A stretch of DNA of 21,269 bases from JAFGSZ01 sp964492185 (GCA_964492185.1 CAZBJH010000055.1:1-21269); one strand, 5' to 3'; counted from the stretch's first letter, positions 7,542 to 15,260 are shown. The notes: generated by a model from the letters alone, not told the origin. A program made the numbers and translations.

Positions 7542-8321
7542 ATGCCTGAACTACCGGATGTTGAACTGATGAAACAGCGTATTGACAAAAACGCGTTAAA
7601 TAAGACCATTAAAAAAGTTACCACACGTTCATCACGTGTATTTAAAACAACGGCCGGTGAAATAGAAAAGATAAAAAACGGGAAAATAACAGCTGTATCA
7701 AGAACAGGCAAATACCTTTTTTTGCATATTAATGAAAACACTGTTATTGTAATGCATTTTGGAATGACCGGTAACATGATTACAGGACAAACAATAAAAG
7801 AAGATGAAAAGTATATTCCCCTGCTTCTTGAACTGGGCAATGGCCGGCAACTGGCTTACTATATTACAAGAAAGCTTGGCAGGATTGACATCACAGAAAA
7901 CAAAACAGAGTATCTGAATAATAATGATATTGGCCCGGATGCTATGGAAATATCAGAAAAGGAATTTGCCGAATATCTTGCCGGATCAAAAAAAATGATC
8001 AAACCTGCATTGATGGACCAATCATCTGTTTCCGGCATCGGTAATATCTATGCAGATGAAATATTATTTCAGGCAGGTCTTCATCCTAAAGCAAAAGCAA
8101 ATAAGCTTACCGGTAAATCAGTAAAAAAACTGTATGATGCCATGCATGACGTGCTGAAAAAAAGTATTGACAGTGAAGCTGATCCTGAAAAAATGCCTGG
8201 AAATTTCCTCATTCCTCACCGTGATGAAGGTGAAAATTGTCCCAAATGTAAGGGACAAATAAAAAAATATAAGGTTTCAGGACGGGGAGGGTACTACTGC
8301 CCCCAATGCCAGAAAAAATAA
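7542..8321 (+). CDS. mutM: Formamidopyrimidine-DNA glycosylase family protein
   Basis: This bifunctional DNA glycosylase/AP lyase of the Fpg/Nei family removes oxidised purines such as 8-oxoguanine and cuts the strand at the resulting abasic site. The 259 residues begin MPELPDVE, giving the catalytic Pro2 and Glu3 once Met is removed. Lys57 lies in RTGKYLF at the position of the conserved catalytic lysine. The central helix-two-turn-helix has GIGNIYADEILF. A C-terminal zinc finger uses Cys233, Cys236, Cys253 and Cys256, with Arg248 in SGRGGYYC. The loop usually reading DPRRFG is here ITRKLGR, so fine substrate choice may differ from E. coli MutM, and an Nei-like role is not excluded. polX begins 6 nt after its stop, so the two are surely co-transcribed. 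It is the entry enzyme of the proposed repair operon. Confidence 0.9.
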   Translation: MPELPDVELMKQRIDKNALNKTIKKVTTRSSRVFKTTAGEIEKIKNGKITAVSRTGKYLFLHINENTVIVMHFGMTGNMITGQTIKEDEKYIPLLLELGNGRQLAYYITRKLGRIDITENKTEYLNNNDIGPDAMEISEKEFAEYLAGSKKMIKPALMDQSSVSGIGNIYADEILFQAGLHPKAKANKLTGKSVKKLYDAMHDVLKKSIDSEADPEKMPGNFLIPHRDEGENCPKCKGQIKKYKVSGRGGYYCPQCQKK

Positions 8322-8327
8322 TTCACT

Positions 8328-10052
8328 ATGCCTATACATAACCAGGATATCGCCAGATCATTAAATCAACTGTCAGACCTGCTGGAGATTGACGGTGCCG
8401 ACCCTTTTCGTGTGCGTGCTTACAGAAACGCGGCCCATGTAGTTGAAGACATGTCAGAAAATATTTCCGGCATGGTGGAAGAAGGAAAAGATCTTTCCAA
8501 ACTTCCCGACATTGGTAAAAGCATGTCGGATAAACTCGTTGAATTCGTTAAAAAAGGTAAGCTTAAACAGTTGGATGACATGAAAAAGAAGGTGCCGGTA
8601 GACACGGATGAACTCATGCAAATTCAGCAGCTGGGAGCAAAACGGATCGGGATCCTGTATAAAAAACTAAAAATTACAAATATTAAAAAACTAAAAAAAG
8701 CAGCAGAAGATAATAAGATCAGCAAACTGGAAGGATTCGGGAAAAAAACACAGGAAAAGATCCTTGATGAAATTGAACGGTTTCTGGAAAGTGGCGGAGA
8801 AAAACGTTTCAAATGGGCTGTTGCAAGTGATATTGTAACGTCTTATTTGGAATATATCGAAAAATACAAGGGTATAAAAAAACTAATCCCGGCCGGTAGC
8901 TACCGGAGAAAAAAAGAAACAGTGGGTGACGTGGATATTCTGGTCGTCTGTGATGATAACAAAAAGATCATGGATCATTTTGTACAATATGATGAAGTCG
9001 ATGATATCATAGCTCAGGGAAAATCCAAAACAACCGTCCTGCTGAAATCAGGCATACGGGTTGACCTGAGAGCTGTCCCGGATAAGGGATATGGTGCAGC
9101 CCTGCTCTACTTTACCGGTTCCAAAGAGCACAATGTGGCTTTGCGTAAAATGGGACAGAAAAAAGACTGGAAGATCAATGAATACGGAATTTTCAAACAG
9201 GACAAACAAATTGCCGGTAAAACAGAAAAAGAAATGTACAAGAAGCTGGGGCTTAATTATATTGAACCTGAGCTGCGGGAAAACAGGGGAGAAATAGAAG
9301 CATCGAAAAAAAATAAACTACCCAAACTCATTACCCTTGAGGATATAAAAGGTGATCTGCACACCCATACAAATGCCACGGATGGTAAATATTCATTAAA
9401 GGACATGGTGAATGCCGCACGCGAAAAAAAATACCAATATTATTCCATTAGTGACCATTCAAAAAGGGTTACCATGGCTCACGGGCTGAACGAAAAGCGA
9501 CTGGAACAGCAGATAGAAGAAATCGACAAGCTGAATGAAGAATTTAAAGATATCCGTATTTTAAAATCAATTGAAGTGGATATTCTTGAAGACGGACATT
9601 TGGACCTGGATGATTCGGTGCTGGAACAGCTTGACCTGGTTGTTTGCTCTGTCCACTATAACACTAATCTTTCGCGGAATAAACAAACCAAACGGGTATT
9701 ACATGCAATGGAAAATCCTCATTTTAATATTTTCGCGCATCCCAGCGGAAGACTTATTGGCGAACGCCACCCTTATGATATTGACATGGAAAAAATTATT
9801 AAAGAAGCCAAAAACAACGGGTGTTACCTGGAGATCAATGCAGACCCCAGGCGTCTGGACCTTTCCGATGTCAATGCAAAAATGGCAAAAGACCATGGTG
9901 TGAAGATCGCCATATCTACCGATGCACATTCCATAAGCAACCTTGATAATATCCGGTTTGGAGTTTTCCAGGCGCGCAGGGCATGGCTTGAAAAAAATGA
10001 TGTGCTCAACACCCATACCTGGAAGCAACTGAAAAAACTGTTAAAACGATAG
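8328..10052 (+). CDS. polX: DNA polymerase X with PHP nuclease domain
   Basis: This family X polymerase fills short gaps; in studied bacterial homologues the C-terminal PHP domain adds 3'-5' exonuclease, 3'-phosphodiesterase and AP-endonuclease activity. The protein has 574 residues, the usual length. Residues 1-90 form the 8-kDa-like helix-hairpin-helix domain (LPDIGKSMSDKL), and a second hairpin lies near 125-145 (LEGFGKKTQEKI). The palm has GSYRRKKETVGDVDILV with metal ligands Asp201 and Asp203, and a third Asp246 in VDLRAV. FTGSKEHN is the nucleotide-binding turn. The PHP domain starts at GDLHTHT (342-348; Asp343, His345, His347), with SDHSK and STDAH further on. All key residues are intact. 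It sits 6 nt after mutM and 3 nt before ligA. Confidence 0.95.
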   Translation: MPIHNQDIARSLNQLSDLLEIDGADPFRVRAYRNAAHVVEDMSENISGMVEEGKDLSKLPDIGKSMSDKLVEFVKKGKLKQLDDMKKKVPVDTDELMQIQQLGAKRIGILYKKLKITNIKKLKKAAEDNKISKLEGFGKKTQEKILDEIERFLESGGEKRFKWAVASDIVTSYLEYIEKYKGIKKLIPAGSYRRKKETVGDVDILVVCDDNKKIMDHFVQYDEVDDIIAQGKSKTTVLLKSGIRVDLRAVPDKGYGAALLYFTGSKEHNVALRKMGQKKDWKINEYGIFKQDKQIAGKTEKEMYKKLGLNYIEPELRENRGEIEASKKNKLPKLITLEDIKGDLHTHTNATDGKYSLKDMVNAAREKKYQYYSISDHSKRVTMAHGLNEKRLEQQIEEIDKLNEEFKDIRILKSIEVDILEDGHLDLDDSVLEQLDLVVCSVHYNTNLSRNKQTKRVLHAMENPHFNIFAHPSGRLIGERHPYDIDMEKIIKEAKNNGCYLEINADPRRLDLSDVNAKMAKDHGVKIAISTDAHSISNLDNIRFGVFQARRAWLEKNDVLNTHTWKQLKKLLKR

Positions 10053-10055
10053 CTT

Positions 10056-12134
10056 ATGGCCGGAAAAAGTAACAAAAATCCTTATATTGAAAAATCCGGG
10101 TTTTCTTTTAACCCTGTATCAAAAATATCAAAAAAACAGGCTAAAGAAGAAATTGACCGGTTGCGCGTGGCCATTGAACACCATAATTACCTTTACTATA
10201 TAAAAAACCAACCCAAAATTTCGGATGATGCCTTTGATAAACTTTTCCGGCAGCTGGTGGAACTGGAAGAAAAATTTCCCGGTTACGATTCACCGGTTTC
10301 ACCTACCAAAAAGCTTGGTGCATCTCCTGTTGATGAATTAAAAAAGAAAAAACACCAGGCTCCCATGCTCAGCTTGAATGCTGTCCGGGAAGAGCAAGAA
10401 GTAAATGAATTTATTAATACCATAAAAAAAAATACTGAACAAAAAAATCCCGGGTTTATGGCCGAACCCAAGCTGGATGGCCTGTCTGTGGAGATCGTAT
10501 ACAGGGATGGCAACATGGATTATGGTGCCACACGGGGTGATGGCGAGACAGGTGAAGATATATCGAATAACCTGAAAACCATAGCTTCTTTGCCTTTAAA
10601 ACTCAATAAAAAAAATCATACCCCCCCTCCTGCCTTTCTTGCTGTCCGTGGTGAAGTTCTAATGACAAAAAATGGTTTCCAAAACCTTAATAAAGAACGC
10701 GTAGAAAAGGGGGATCAACCCTTTGCTAATCCCAGAAATGCAGCATCCGGACTCACGCGTAACCTCAATCCGAAAAAAGTAGCAGGAAAGCCACTGGACA
10801 TATTCTTTTATGACCTGTTAACATCTGATGAAGAAATAACCGATAACCAGGATGAGCTGCAAAAAAAAATTGAAAACTGGGGATTAAAGATCAATCCGTT
10901 AAACAAAAAAATACAGGGATTTGATGCTATAAAAAAGTATCATCACGAATTGGAAAAAGAACGGGATAATCTTGATTATGAGCTGGATGGTATTGTTATT
11001 AAACTAAACGATCTGAATGCAGGAAAAAAGCTTGGAACACGACAGCGTTCGCCACGATGGGCCCTTGCCTGGAAATTCGAACCAAAAAAAGAAGTGACAA
11101 CCCTGAGGAATATCATTGTACAGGTGGGACGTACAGGCATTTTAACTCCCGTTGCCCTGCTTGATCCGGTTGATGTTGGCGGTGTAACGGTCAGCCGTGC
11201 ATCTCTTCACAATCTTGATAAGGTAAAACGTGAAAAAGTTGCAGCGGGCGACAAGGTGAGGATCATCAGGGCCGGCGATGTAATACCCGAAATAAAGGAA
11301 CGGGTGGAAAAGAAAAAAGGAAAACGAAAAAAATTCAGCATGCCCTCGCGTTGCCCTGTATGCAATACTGAAATCGTGAAGGAAGGAGCATATCATGTTT
11401 GTCCGGCAGGACTTGCATGCCGTGCCCAGCTCGAAGGACACATCATACATTATGTGTCCCGCGAAGCCATGAATATTGAAAACCTGGGAGAAAAAAATGT
11501 GAAGCAACTTATCGAAAAGGAGAAAATCTCAACCATTGCCGATCTGTATGCCCTTACGGTTGATGACCTGGAAGCTCTCGAAGGATTTGCAAAAAAATCG
11601 GCAAAAAAGCTGTATGATTCAATACATAATCAAAATTCTCCCACATTGACAAAATTTTTGTATGCATTAGGGATCAGGCACGTGGGAGAACATATTGCCA
11701 GGGTGATAGCCAGGGAATTTTCCACACTTGAAAAAGTACAGCAAGCCTCTTATGATGATCTGGTAAAGATCAGGGAAATAGGACCAGAAATCGCGGAAAG
11801 TATTTCTGATTTCTTTGACTCGGAAGAAAATAATAAAACGATAGATGCTATCCTTGATGCCGGGGTAAAGGTTCAAAAACAGAAATCAACCGGTAAAAAA
11901 AGTGACCTGGCCGGTAAAACATTTGTAATTACAGGAGAGCTTGAGAAATACACCCGCTCAGAAGCGAAACAAAAGATCGAGGACCTGGGAGGCAGGGCAA
12001 CTTCGGACGTCAGCAGCAATACCGATTACCTGGTAAAAGGCGAAGGCCCCGGAAGCAAGCTGGAAAAAGCCAAAAACCAAAATGTAAAAGTAATTGATGA
12101 AAAAGAATTCCTGGAATTACTGGAGAAATCCTGA
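10056..12134 (+). CDS. ligA: NAD+-dependent DNA ligase
   Basis: LigA seals nicks using NAD+. The 692 residues have every domain in order. The N-terminal NMN-binding domain Ia lies around HHNYLYYIKNQPKISDDAFD. The adenylation domain has EPKLDG with the AMP-accepting Lys139, plus ATRGDGETGED and NPRNAASG. The OB fold includes QVGRTGILTPVA. The zinc finger uses Cys433, Cys436, Cys449 and Cys455. Helix-hairpin-helix repeats cover about 470-600, and a BRCT domain about 615-690 (LAGKTFVITGEL). A Lys-rich N-terminal extension of some 28 residues precedes domain Ia. The KLDG motif is not the KYDG that I associate with housekeeping LigA of Bacteroidota, so this may be a second, specialised copy. It starts 3 nt after polX, which suggests translational coupling. 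A candidate terminator follows at 12134-12160. Confidence 0.95.
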   Translation: MAGKSNKNPYIEKSGFSFNPVSKISKKQAKEEIDRLRVAIEHHNYLYYIKNQPKISDDAFDKLFRQLVELEEKFPGYDSPVSPTKKLGASPVDELKKKKHQAPMLSLNAVREEQEVNEFINTIKKNTEQKNPGFMAEPKLDGLSVEIVYRDGNMDYGATRGDGETGEDISNNLKTIASLPLKLNKKNHTPPPAFLAVRGEVLMTKNGFQNLNKERVEKGDQPFANPRNAASGLTRNLNPKKVAGKPLDIFFYDLLTSDEEITDNQDELQKKIENWGLKINPLNKKIQGFDAIKKYHHELEKERDNLDYELDGIVIKLNDLNAGKKLGTRQRSPRWALAWKFEPKKEVTTLRNIIVQVGRTGILTPVALLDPVDVGGVTVSRASLHNLDKVKREKVAAGDKVRIIRAGDVIPEIKERVEKKKGKRKKFSMPSRCPVCNTEIVKEGAYHVCPAGLACRAQLEGHIIHYVSREAMNIENLGEKNVKQLIEKEKISTIADLYALTVDDLEALEGFAKKSAKKLYDSIHNQNSPTLTKFLYALGIRHVGEHIARVIAREFSTLEKVQQASYDDLVKIREIGPEIAESISDFFDSEENNKTIDAILDAGVKVQKQKSTGKKSDLAGKTFVITGELEKYTRSEAKQKIEDLGGRATSDVSSNTDYLVKGEGPGSKLEKAKNQNVKVIDEKEFLELLEKS

Positions 12135-12160
12135 AAAATTGCGGAAACGCTGAAATTTTT
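12134..12160. terminator. Candidate bidirectional terminator after ligA
   Basis: AAAAATT (12134-12140) can pair with AATTTTT (12154-12160). Inside it GCG-GAAA-CGC forms a stem with a GNRA-type tetraloop, and TGA (12151-12153) is left as a bulge. The A-run on one side and T-run on the other would suit termination from both directions between convergent genes. The stem is short on GC pairs, so strength is uncertain. Confidence 0.4.
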
Positions 12161-12210
12161 GTATAATTCAATCAGTATATAATAAAATCCCAGGTTACCC
12201 AGATAAAGAA

Positions 12211-12228
12211 TGTGGAAATATATCCACA
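12211..12228 (-). terminator. Candidate terminator of the kinase/APH operon
   Basis: TGTGGA-AATATA-TCCACA is a perfect 6-bp stem with a 6-nt loop, placed 7 nt beyond the stop of the - strand phosphotransferase gene. Read on the - strand it is followed by TTCTTTATC, a modest U-tract. It fits a rho-independent terminator for the minus-strand pair. Confidence 0.45.
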
Positions 12229-12235
12229 GCTAAAA

Positions 12236-13240
12236 CTACCCGGCAAAAAATTTCCTGTACTCATCCATCATTTCAATATATTTCATTACATCCGGTATGA
12301 TTTTTTCCATATCGGCAGTATCGTCTTTTAAACGCAGAAGGCTTACTTTAGCCCGGACATTTGCACGGTAGCATTTATAATAAGCCAGCAAACGGTCCAT
12401 ATCCGCGGTGCGCTTAACTCCGTATGCATCCGTATAATCATTATAGAACTGTTCATTGAGATCTGTTAATCCGTAAAAATCAAGATCAACAGCTAAAAAG
12501 GCTATGTCACACAATACATCCACTTTTCGGAAATCATCATTAAATTCAACACAATCAATGATCACAGGCTCATCATTTATAAAAATATTCCGTATGTTCA
12601 AATCACCATGGCCGTCACGGATAAATCCTGAAATCACCCGCTGGTTCAGATACATTTTTTGCCTGTTCAGGTAATGTTCCGACGCTTCAATACAGTTCTC
12701 CACTATTTCTTTATATCCGGGTTCCAGGTATTTATCCATCACCCCAGATACATTATTGATATCATTAAAAACCCTGCTAAATGCAAGACTGTCAAATGCA
12801 TTTTTCAACACGGGCGATTGTTTATGGAAAGCAGCCAGCTCGCGGGCAATACCACTAATATCCTCACCCCGGATCATATTATTTTCGATCATCCTGTCAA
12901 GTTGCTTTTCCCTGTCCAGTTTATTCATCATCACTGCATAGTCCGTGATATCAACTTCATCCGCATTTTCGGTTATACCCTCTTCGTTAACAGCAAGCAC
13001 ATCCAGGTATACCCCTGGTGTTAACCGCTTGTTCAGTTCGATCTCCTTATAACAATAATGCTTACGTTTTTCAACAGTTGAATAATCCAGGAATGAAAAC
13101 CTGACCGGTTTTTTTATCTTAAACACATACCTGTCCGTTATCAGCAACCATGAAATGTGTGTTTCCACAATCTCCTTATTATTACATGAATCCGGCAAAT
13201 TACAATTATCAATGATCCGTTCAACTTGTTCCCTGTTCAT
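12236..13240 (-). CDS. Aminoglycoside phosphotransferase-fold kinase (COG2187-like)
   Basis: The protein has 334 residues and no signal peptide. The fold is that of a small-molecule kinase of the APH/choline-kinase type: a Lys-rich strand FKIKKPVRFSFLDYS (from residue 40) probably carries the ATP-binding lysine. HGDLNIRN (211-218) is the catalytic loop with Asp213 and Asn218, and IIDCVEFND supplies the metal-binding Asp229. The family is named after antibiotic kinases, but members of this subgroup have no proven antibiotic substrate and resistance should not be inferred. It overlaps the preceding P-loop kinase gene by 20 nt on the same strand, so the two are translated together. In many bacteria the two families form one bifunctional protein with this domain first. 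The substrate is unknown. Confidence 0.8.
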   Translation of the reverse strand: MNREQVERIIDNCNLPDSCNNKEIVETHISWLLITDRYVFKIKKPVRFSFLDYSTVEKRKHYCYKEIELNKRLTPGVYLDVLAVNEEGITENADEVDITDYAVMMNKLDREKQLDRMIENNMIRGEDISGIARELAAFHKQSPVLKNAFDSLAFSRVFNDINNVSGVMDKYLEPGYKEIVENCIEASEHYLNRQKMYLNQRVISGFIRDGHGDLNIRNIFINDEPVIIDCVEFNDDFRKVDVLCDIAFLAVDLDFYGLTDLNEQFYNDYTDAYGVKRTADMDRLLAYYKCYRANVRAKVSLLRLKDDTADMEKIIPDVMKYIEMMDEYRKFFAG

Positions 13241-13757
13241 GGTTATTATGTTTTTGTAGTATATAATCTTTTGTTTTTAATAACATGTCCGCCAATGACT
13301 CTTTATCCGACCATAAGGTCAGATGCTCTTCCATTAGCGGATCAAAATCTGCTTTAATGATCCGGTAAACTTTATAATCAGCATCACTGTATTCACGATC
13401 CCTTCTCAAACGATCTTTCACAGTCTGTTCCTCCGCTTCCATTTTTATAAAAAATACAGGTAAATTCATTTTCTTCGCTTCTTCCTCATACTTAGCCCTG
13501 AGCTCCGCCTTATAAAAAGTAGCATCGAAAACGATACGCTCATGAACATCTTCTTTTAATATATCCAGCATTTTATCATACACTCTTTTTTTCCCCGAAT
13601 CTGAATACATTTCATCCTGATCTTTCCCGCGTATCCTATCGGTATTAATATAAAATGCACCAACATGCTCAGACAGCCTTTCGCCAAAATATGATTTCCC
13701 CGTGCCGGGTAACCCGCAAACAATAATGATAAACCGTTCCGGCAATGCTAAAGTCAT
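13221..13757 (-). CDS. P-loop kinase (COG0645-like)
   Basis: The protein has 178 residues. The Walker A motif GLPGTGKS (15-22) lies right after the first strand FIIIVC. VFDATFYKAELRAKYEE provides the second Asp, typical of the zeta-toxin/nucleotide-kinase-like P-loop group, and a lid region DRLRRDREYSD follows. The C-terminal end overlaps the start of the APH-fold gene by 20 nt. This family is often the C-terminal half of a bifunctional APH-kinase protein; here it is separate and comes first. The pair may phosphorylate one substrate or work in sequence, but no substrate is known. No good -7 element is visible on the - strand in the 100 nt upstream. Confidence 0.8.
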   Translation of the reverse strand: MTLALPERFIIIVCGLPGTGKSYFGERLSEHVGAFYINTDRIRGKDQDEMYSDSGKKRVYDKMLDILKEDVHERIVFDATFYKAELRAKYEEEAKKMNLPVFFIKMEAEEQTVKDRLRRDREYSDADYKVYRIIKADFDPLMEEHLTLWSDKESLADMLLKTKDYILQKHNNHEQGTS

Positions 13758-13850
13758 TTATTCAATCAAATTATAATTTACTTTTACTTGTATATATCGC
13801 GCCCAAATATTATTCCATTATTAGTTCAGCTTTAGAGGATTATTATATGC

Positions 13851-13881
13851 TTGACACGAACAGATATAATTTATACATTTG
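13851..13881 (+). promoter_or_regulatory. Orphan Bacteroidota-type promoter (TTG-N20-TACATTTG)
   Basis: TTG (13851-13853, within TTGACAC) and TACATTTG (13874-13881) are separated by 20 nt, matching the consensus TTG-N19-21-TAnnTTTG. It points to the right, away from the kinase operon. The only frame just after it is nine codons long, and the next feature is a transposase remnant. The gene it once served may have been lost, or it may drive a short RNA. Confidence 0.5.
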
Positions 13882-13984
13882 GTCATGGTCAATTAAAAAA
13901 AATGAGACGTTTATTTATAAAAAAAAATAATCCGCACTGCAAATAAAACACAGCTAACTAAATGTGAAGGAGCAAAAATAATAA

Positions 13985-14191
13985 AACAGCAATTTTTACA
14001 AGGTCCGGTATACTGGGATATTTGCCAATAAAATGCGCGAACTTATGCTGGGAAAATGCCTCAAACTCCTGGCATCGCTATTGGGGCAGGAGCTGATAAC
14101 GGAGGTGGCCGCGGAGCGTGGCAGAAAATGTCCTGTATGCAACATCGGCTACCTTTCGCGGGTGGCAGTGCCGGCAAAGCCGGAAACATAG
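13985..14191 (+). pseudogene. C-terminal remnant of an IS91-type (HUH) transposase
   Basis: A frame open from 13985 to TAG at 14189-14191 encodes about 68 residues. YKVRYTGIFANKMRELMLGK followed by CLKLLASLLG and, further on, RKCPVCNIGYL match the C-terminus of IS91-family transposases. There an (I/V)R-(Y/H)-x-G-(F/I)-(L/A) motif is followed by a helix and a CPxC element. The HUH catalytic motif and the rest of the protein are absent; a stop lies at 13982-13984. The fragment is richer in G and C than its flanks. It marks an old insertion. Any first ATG (14033) gives only 52 residues, so it is not expected to be functional. Confidence 0.5.
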
Positions 14192-14253
14192 ACCGGAAAT
14201 ATAAAACATGTCCTTTGAAATAAAAAATAATCAAAAAAACTACGTTCCATGAC

Positions 14254-14280
14254 TTTTTGCCGGAGGGAAACGGCCAAAAA
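14254..14280. repeat. Inverted repeat within IS91-type debris
   Basis: TTTTTGCCG (14254-14262) pairs with CGGCCAAAAA (14271-14280) with one bulged C, around a purine-rich loop GAGGGAAA. It lies downstream of the transposase remnant and may be part of the old element's end or a terminator. Confidence 0.35.
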
Positions 14281-14420
14281 GGCGAAACGGGAAAATAGAA
14301 TACCCATAACAATGAAAACCCACGTCTACATAGTCCAACTCAATTTTACACGTACCCCCCCATTTCTTTTAATCAATTATTTATCTTATTTTTAACTTCA
14401 TTACTTTTAACCAGGATTTG

Positions 14421-14436
14421 TGCGGGGGGGTCCGCA
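14421..14436. repeat. G-rich hairpin TGCGG-GGGGGT-CCGCA
   Basis: A 5-bp perfect stem (TGCGG/CCGCA) encloses a loop of five G and one T; a run of seven G crosses the stem and loop. A C-run (CCCCCCC) also occurs about 70 bp upstream, near 14350. HUH-type elements often end in short hairpins, so this could be a remnant of an element terminus, but no boundary can be proved. Confidence 0.3.
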
Positions 14437-14538
14437 TAACATTCTTAATAGTTGTGCTTAATTGTAACAGAGACTCTGCTACAGATAAATAGACAAAATA
14501 AAATCATAATTACACATGGATTTCTTGATTTATGGTAG

Positions 14539-14546
14539 TAACTTTG
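14539..14546 (+). promoter_or_regulatory. Candidate -7 promoter element of the mazEF-like pair (TAACTTTG)
   Basis: TAACTTTG matches TAnnTTTG and ends 26 nt before the antitoxin ATG at 14573. The expected -33 position has ATG rather than TTG. Such weak promoters are often autoregulated by the antitoxin-toxin complex; no clear operator repeat was found. Confidence 0.4.
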
Positions 14547-14572
14547 TAATTACATATTTAAAATGATTGATT

Positions 14573-14818
14573 ATGGAAGTTTCAATTGTACAGATAGGGA
14601 ATTCAAAGGGAATTCGATTTAGTAAGACTATAATAGAGAAATATAACCTAAGAGATAAAGTTGATTTAATTCTTGAGAAAGGTCAAATAGTCATTAAACC
14701 ATTGACAAGACCAAGAAAAGGTTGGGAAAAGGCGTTTATGGAAATGTCAGAACAAGGTGATGATAAATTATTGTTTAATGATGTGTTTGACGAAGAAAAC
14801 CTTGAAGAATGGAAATAA
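14573..14818 (+). CDS. AbrB/MazE-type antitoxin
   Basis: The protein has 81 residues. The N-terminal half is a swapped-hairpin AbrB DNA-binding domain: MEVSIVQIGNSKGIRFSKTI, with the diagnostic IGNSKGIR turn, then LRDKVDLILEKGQIVIKPL. The acidic C-terminal tail (DVFDEENLEEW) is the part that in MazE homologues lies along the toxin and blocks its active site. I chose the ATG at 14573 over a TTG two codons earlier because it begins the domain and gives a normal codon. The gene overlaps the toxin gene by 10 nt, the usual arrangement of these modules, so expression is coupled. It lies between IS remnants, consistent with a mobile addiction module. Confidence 0.85.
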   Translation: MEVSIVQIGNSKGIRFSKTIIEKYNLRDKVDLILEKGQIVIKPLTRPRKGWEKAFMEMSEQGDDKLLFNDVFDEENLEEWK

Positions 14819-15132
14819 ATCAATATCAAATCATCCTGGTAAATTTTGACCCTACGATTGGTTGTGAAATTAAAAAGACTCGACCATGTGTGATGATTTC
14901 TCCAAACGAGATGAATAAGTATCTCCGAATAATTGTAATAGCTCCAATGACAACAAGTTCGAAAAACTATCCAACCAGAGTAGAGATTAAACATGATAAT
15001 AAAATCGGATGGATTGTTCTTGACCAAATTAGAACAATTGATAAACAGAGAATCATTAAACCGTTGGGCAGACTTTCAAAACCAGAGATTAAAGAAGTGA
15101 AAAGTATTTTAAAAGAGACCTATGTCGATTAA
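14809..15132 (+). CDS. MazF/PemK-type mRNA endonuclease toxin
   Basis: The protein has 107 residues and fits the MazF/PemK family of ribosome-independent RNases, which cut single-stranded mRNA at short motifs and arrest growth. It starts with YQIILVNFDPTIGCEIKKTR, the usual strand-loop with the catalytic Arg in KTRPCVMISPNEMN. It continues with IVIAPMTTSSK, which carries the conserved Thr/Ser positions, and GWIVLDQIRTIDKQRI, typical of the fold. Family length is about 105-115 residues, so it is complete. It overlaps the antitoxin by 10 nt. The AT-rich codon use resembles its partner's and differs from the repair operon, which fits recent acquisition. The target sequence cannot be predicted here. 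Confidence 0.9.
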   Translation: MEINQYQIILVNFDPTIGCEIKKTRPCVMISPNEMNKYLRIIVIAPMTTSSKNYPTRVEIKHDNKIGWIVLDQIRTIDKQRIIKPLGRLSKPEIKEVKSILKETYVD

Positions 15133-15260
15133 CAACTAAGCCTAAAGGAGTTCTAAGACCTGACCAAATAAATTAACAGTTTTTTTTCTAATTTCGATAT
15201 TGCCAAACAACATCCCTGGGGCTCATATTTCCCTAAATAATCAACCTGCTTGCCATAATT

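Larger units (their letters stand above)
13758..14572. other. Intergenic accessory region with IS debris
   Basis: This roughly 800-bp stretch holds no intact gene. It contains an isolated promoter (13851-13881), a nine-codon frame after it (MRRLFIKKK), a GC-richer IS91-type transposase remnant (13985-14191), and hairpin-forming segments at 14254-14280 and 14421-14436. At its right end is the promoter of the toxin-antitoxin pair. The local rise in GC around 14040-14190 contrasts with the AT-rich flanks and supports an outside origin for that piece. Confidence 0.6.

Noticed and set aside
7391..7840. 149-codon frame on the - strand
   Set aside because: It overlaps the first 100 codons of mutM, whose catalytic residues are intact, and has no family features. 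It is an antisense shadow.
9571..9903. 110-codon + frame inside polX
   Set aside because: It lies wholly within the PHP domain of polX in another frame, is very rich in Trp and Lys, and matches no family.
11142..11507. 121-codon - frame opposite ligA
   Set aside because: It is antisense to the OB and zinc-finger regions of ligA and has no signal of its own.
12659..13024. 121-codon + frame opposite the APH-fold gene
   Set aside because: It is a complementary-strand shadow of a gene with clear kinase motifs.
12236..13240. Antibiotic-resistance call for the APH-fold gene
   Set aside because: Only the general kinase fold and motifs are present; this subgroup has no demonstrated aminoglycoside substrate.
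13745..13930. 61-codon + frame overlapping the P-loop kinase start
   Set aside because: It contains the orphan promoter, has no family features, and overlaps the other strand's gene start.
14061..14312. 83-codon - frame in the GC-richer patch
   Set aside because: The + strand reading matches the IS91-type transposase C-terminus, so the antisense frame is taken as chance.
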